Shown here: in pieces, positions 60,735 to 64,000 of the stretch
Position numbering within the stretch: position 1 is the stretch's first letter
Layout of the letters: every line of letters starts with the position of its first letter
Assembly (NCBI RefSeq): GCF_000280495.2
Contig: NZ_CP018016.1
Location: 2,108,001 to 2,172,000, forward strand
Origin: Kosakonia radicincitans DSM 16656
GTDB taxonomy: Bacteria > Pseudomonadota > Gammaproteobacteria > Enterobacterales > Enterobacteriaceae
Length of the DNA stretch: 64,000 nucleotides
Reading direction: 5' to 3'
Notes under the pieces: model-generated
Seen by the model: only the letters and a program-made list of their open reading frames with translations
Database searches by the model: none
Told to the model about the DNA's origin: nothing
Program-made: the position numbers and the translations under genes

Positions 60735-61019
60735 AAAAAGTCACGTCCGTGCAGGGTTATACGCGAAGCCGACCATTATAAAGGAGATTACCTGCAATTC
60801 TGTTCAGTCGTTAACAATCAGGACAGGCCGACAAAAAACGGTGTTTAGGCAGGATTTTTCACAGGGTATTGCTGTTTTGTCCTCGTTTCGGGCGCGTGGA
60901 TGAACCCTGAAGGGCAATTCAAATGGCGAAAACCCCTTGTTTTTATGCCTTACTCTGCCCATTAGATACCCTTGACTCTGGCAATATGTTGTCAAACCCG
61001 TAATCCGTGGATGCAGGCC
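60735..61019 (+). promoter_or_regulatory. Intergenic control region CPBP gene / flhB
   Basis: No gene. AATGGCGAAAACCCC at 60922-60936, with an inverted TGTTTTTATGCCTT just downstream, weakly resembles an FlhDC box pair, which would suit the class 2 flhBA operon. The match is clearly poorer than at fliF/fliE. Confidence 0.35.
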
Positions 61020-62171
61020 GTGGCCTCTGAAGACAACGAAGACAAAACAGAAGCCCCTACAGCGCACCGACTAGAAAAGGCGCGTGAAGAAGGGCAAATC
61101 CCCCGATCAAAAGAGCTGACATCACTGCTGGTGATGCTGGTGGGTGTCTGCATTCTGTGGTTTGGCGGCGAGATGTTTGGTCGACGGTTATCGATGGCGC
61201 TCTCTTCCGGGCTGCGCTTCGATCATAAAATCATCAATGATCCGGGGCTATTTGTTGGGCAGGTGATCATGATGCTGAAAACGGCGCTGATGGGGATGCT
61301 GCCGCTGTTGACTGGCGTGGTGATTATCGCGCTGATTGCGCCGGTAATGTTGGGGGGGCTGGTTTTCAGCACCAAGTCGCTGGCGTTTAATTTTTCCAAG
61401 CTCAATCCGCTGAGCGGTCTTGGACGTCTGTTTTCCTCTCAGGTAGGCGCTGAACTGCTTAAAGCGTTAATGAAAGCCCTGCTGATGGGCAGCGTCGCCG
61501 GGATATTCGTCTGGCATCACTGGCCGGATATGATGCGCCTGATGAGCGAATCGCCGTTAACCGCCATGGCCAGCGCCCTTAATCTGGCCGGGCTATGTGC
61601 ACTGCTGGTGTCGCTGAGCATCATCCCGATGGTCGGTTTTGACGTTTTCTGGCAGATCTACAGCCATATGAAAAAATTGCGCATGTCACGCCAGGACATT
61701 CGTGACGAATTTAAGCAGAGCGAAGGCGACCCGCATATCAAAAGTCGTATCCGCCAGATGCAGCGAGCCGCCGCTCGCCGACGCATGATGGCCGATGTAC
61801 CGAAAGCCGATGTGATTGTCACCAACCCGACGCACTATGCCGTCGCGCTGCAATATGACGAAAATAAAATGAGCGCGCCGAAAGTGGTGGCAAAAGGCTC
61901 CGGTCTGGTGGCGCTGCGTATTCGCGAGTTGGGTACGGAAAATCGCGTACCGATTCTGGAAGCACCGCCACTGGCGCGTGCGCTTTTCCGTCATGCGGAA
62001 ATTGGACAGCAGATCCCAGGTCAGCTTTATGCGGCGGTAGCCGAAGTGCTGGCGTGGGTATGGCAGTTGAAACGCTGGCGACTGTCAGGCGGACAACGAC
62101 CTGTTAAACCTGAGAATCTTCCGGTGCCTGAAGCGCTGGATTTTATGAACGAGAAGGACACTGATGGCTAA
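61020..62171 (+). CDS. flhB: Flagellar type III secretion protein FlhB
   Basis: An export-gate protein that switches substrate specificity from rod/hook to filament. It is 383 residues from the GTG at 61020 (ASEDNEDKTEAPT), close to E. coli (382). ATGs at 60972 and 61011 would add an unconserved leader. Four membrane helices are followed by the cytoplasmic domain with the self-cleavage site NPTH. It overlaps flhA by eight bases. Confidence 0.93.
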   Translation: MASEDNEDKTEAPTAHRLEKAREEGQIPRSKELTSLLVMLVGVCILWFGGEMFGRRLSMALSSGLRFDHKIINDPGLFVGQVIMMLKTALMGMLPLLTGVVIIALIAPVMLGGLVFSTKSLAFNFSKLNPLSGLGRLFSSQVGAELLKALMKALLMGSVAGIFVWHHWPDMMRLMSESPLTAMASALNLAGLCALLVSLSIIPMVGFDVFWQIYSHMKKLRMSRQDIRDEFKQSEGDPHIKSRIRQMQRAAARRRMMADVPKADVIVTNPTHYAVALQYDENKMSAPKVVAKGSGLVALRIRELGTENRVPILEAPPLARALFRHAEIGQQIPGQLYAAVAEVLAWVWQLKRWRLSGGQRPVKPENLPVPEALDFMNEKDTDG

Positions 62172-64000
62172 TCTGGTAGCAATGCTGCGTCTGCCCAGCA
62201 ATCTGAAATCGACCCAATGGCAAGTGCTTGCCGGGCCTGTGCTCATTTTGCTTATTTTGTCGATGATGGTGCTGCCGCTGCCGGCGTTTGTCCTCGACCT
62301 GCTGTTTACCTTTAATATCGCGCTGTCGATCATGGTGCTGCTGGTGGCGATGTTCACCCAGCGTACGCTCGAATTCGCTGCTTTCCCGACCATTCTGCTG
62401 TTTACCACTTTGCTGCGCCTGGCACTCAACGTCGCCTCCACGCGTATCATTTTGATGGACGGGCACACCGGTGCCGCCGCCGCAGGGCGCGTGGTTGAAG
62501 CCTTCGGCCACTTCCTGGTCGGCGGTAACTTTGCCATTGGTATCGTGGTGTTCGTCATCCTCGTGATCATCAACTTTATGGTTATCACCAAAGGTGCAGG
62601 ACGTATCGCGGAAGTGGGCGCGCGCTTCGTGCTCGACGGGATGCCCGGTAAGCAGATGGCGATCGATGCCGACCTTAACGCCGGGATCATCGGTGAAGAT
62701 GAGGCGAAACGCCGTCGTTCGGAAGTGACGCAGGAAGCCGATTTCTACGGTTCCATGGACGGTGCGAGTAAGTTCGTTCGTGGTGATGCCATCGCCGGTA
62801 TTCTGATCATGGTGATCAACGTCATCGGTGGTCTGCTGGTGGGTGTGCTGCAACATGGCCTGTCGATGGGCGATGCAGCGGAGAGCTATACGCTGTTGAC
62901 TATCGGTGATGGCCTTGTCGCGCAGATCCCGGCGTTGGTTATTTCAACCGCCGCGGGCGTTATCGTTACGCGTGTCAGCACCGACGAAGATGTCGGCCAG
63001 CAGATGGTTGGGCAACTCTTCTCGAACCCGCGCGTCATGTTGCTGAGCGCCGGTGTCCTCGGTCTGTTGGGGATGGTGCCTGGCATGCCGAACTTTGTCT
63101 TCCTGCTGTTTACCGCCGCGCTGCTCGGGCTTGCCTGGTGGTTGCGCGGACGTCAACAGGAGGCACCTGTCGACGCGGTACCAGTGAAAGCCCCGGAAAA
63201 CACGCAGGCCGTAGAAGCGACCTGGAATGATGTGCAACTGGAAGATTCCCTCGGTATGGAAGTGGGTTACCGCTTGATCCCGATGGTGGATTTCCAGCAG
63301 GACGGCGAGTTGCTGGGACGTATCCGCAGTATTCGTAAGAAATTTGCTCAGGACATGGGCTTCCTGCCGCCGGTGGTACATATTCGCGACAACATGGATC
63401 TGCCGCCCGCGCGTTACCGTATTCTGATGAAAGGGGTGGAAATTGGCAGCGGCGAAGCCTATCCGGGCCGCTGGCTGGCGATTAACCCAGGTACGGCAGC
63501 CGGTTCGCTGCCGGGCGAGCAGACTGTCGATCCGGCTTTTGGTCTGGCAGCAATCTGGATCGAAAGTGCGTTGAAAGAGCAGGCGCAAATCCAGGGCTTT
63601 ACCGTGGTGGAAGCGAGTACCGTGGTAGCCACGCACCTCAACCACCTGATTGGTCAGTTCTCGGCGGAACTGTTTGGCCGACAGGAAGCGCAGCAACTGC
63701 TTGATCGCGTAAGCCAGGAGATGCCGAAGCTGACCGAAGATTTAGTGCCGGGCGTGGTGACGCTGACCACGCTGCACAAAGTGTTGCAAAACCTGCTGGC
63801 GGAGAGAGTGCCGATTCGCGATATGCGCACCATTCTCGAAACGCTGGCGGAGCACGCGCCGCTGCAAACCGACCCGCACGAACTCACCGCGGTGGTGCGC
63901 GTAGCGCTCGGCCGTGCGATTACGCAGCAGTGGTTCCCGGGTAATGATGAAGTGCAGGTGATTGGCCTTGATACGCCGCTGGAACGTCTGCTGCTGCAAG
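62164..64000 (+). CDS. flhA: Flagellar type III secretion protein FlhA (3' end cut by window edge)
   Basis: The main export-gate protein. 612 of about 692 codons are present. The N-terminal half is membrane-embedded, with the FHIPEP-family signature (TLLRLALNVASTRIILMDG) and the charged loop (DLNAGIIGEDEAKRRR) that conducts protons. The cytoplasmic half that docks chaperone complexes such as FliS-FliC begins near residue 330. The gene continues to the right. Confidence 0.96.
   Translation, partial: MANLVAMLRLPSNLKSTQWQVLAGPVLILLILSMMVLPLPAFVLDLLFTFNIALSIMVLLVAMFTQRTLEFAAFPTILLFTTLLRLALNVASTRIILMDGHTGAAAAGRVVEAFGHFLVGGNFAIGIVVFVILVIINFMVITKGAGRIAEVGARFVLDGMPGKQMAIDADLNAGIIGEDEAKRRRSEVTQEADFYGSMDGASKFVRGDAIAGILIMVINVIGGLLVGVLQHGLSMGDAAESYTLLTIGDGLVAQIPALVISTAAGVIVTRVSTDEDVGQQMVGQLFSNPRVMLLSAGVLGLLGMVPGMPNFVFLLFTAALLGLAWWLRGRQQEAPVDAVPVKAPENTQAVEATWNDVQLEDSLGMEVGYRLIPMVDFQQDGELLGRIRSIRKKFAQDMGFLPPVVHIRDNMDLPPARYRILMKGVEIGSGEAYPGRWLAINPGTAAGSLPGEQTVDPAFGLAAIWIESALKEQAQIQGFTVVEASTVVATHLNHLIGQFSAELFGRQEAQQLLDRVSQEMPKLTEDLVPGVVTLTTLHKVLQNLLAERVPIRDMRTILETLAEHAPLQTDPHELTAVVRVALGRAITQQWFPGNDEVQVIGLDTPLERLLLQ

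Overview
The window is about 64 kb of chromosome from a member of the Enterobacteriaceae, most like Enterobacter or Kosakonia. Nearly every gene has a recognisable E. coli K-12/Salmonella counterpart and the order is the classical enteric flagellar region, read here from fliF to flhA. The genus is an inference from gene content and would need a 16S or whole-genome comparison. No prophage, insertion sequence, CRISPR array or plasmid gene was seen.

Layout. (1) 1-8 kb: the 3'-incomplete fliF gene and divergent fliE, a small zinc-ribbon protein, a DgcZ-type zinc-binding diguanylate cyclase, yedF-yedE (sulfur/selenium handling), the lipoprotein gene yedD, and fliD-fliS-fliT. (2) 8.2-11.4 kb: three tandem flagellin genes, each with its own sigma-28 promoter and terminator; the middle copy is a mosaic of the outer two. 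(3) 11.5-22.5 kb: a five-gene accessory island in the fliC-fliA interval. It encodes two very large multi-domain glycosyltransferases, a VioA/DegT-type sugar aminotransferase, an ATP-grasp ligase and a Gfo/Idh/MocA oxidoreductase, which together suggest flagellin glycosylation with a modified amino sugar. A stretch of unrecognised small ORFs follows. (4) 23.4-33.5 kb: fliA-fliZ, the cystine/D-cysteine genes tcyJ-dcyD-tcyL-tcyN, sdiA, yecF, uvrY-uvrC, pgsA and tRNAs Gly-Cys-Leu. (5) 33.7-47 kb: tyrP, yecH, ftnA, yecR, an RpiB-family isomerase, a DHA2-type MFS pump, the tiny azuC gene, yecJ, a DJ-1-family gene, araFGH, otsBA and uspC. (6) 47-64 kb: the flagellar master regulator flhDC with a long CRP-responsive leader, motAB-cheAW, tar-tap-cheRBYZ, an inserted CPBP-family membrane protease gene, and flhB-flhA (flhA runs off the right edge).

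How it fits together. FlhDC should switch on class 2 genes (fliE, fliF, flhBA, fliA and others; a good FlhDC-box pair lies between fliF and fliE). FliA (sigma-28) then drives the flagellins, fliD and the tar operon through TAAA-N15-GCCGATAA-like promoters that are directly visible. The products build the secretion apparatus (FliF, FlhA, FlhB, FliE), the filament and cap (FliC x3, FliD, chaperones FliS/FliT), the stator (MotAB) and the chemotaxis pathway. The most interesting part is the combination of three near-identical short flagellins with a dedicated putative glycan-assembly island.
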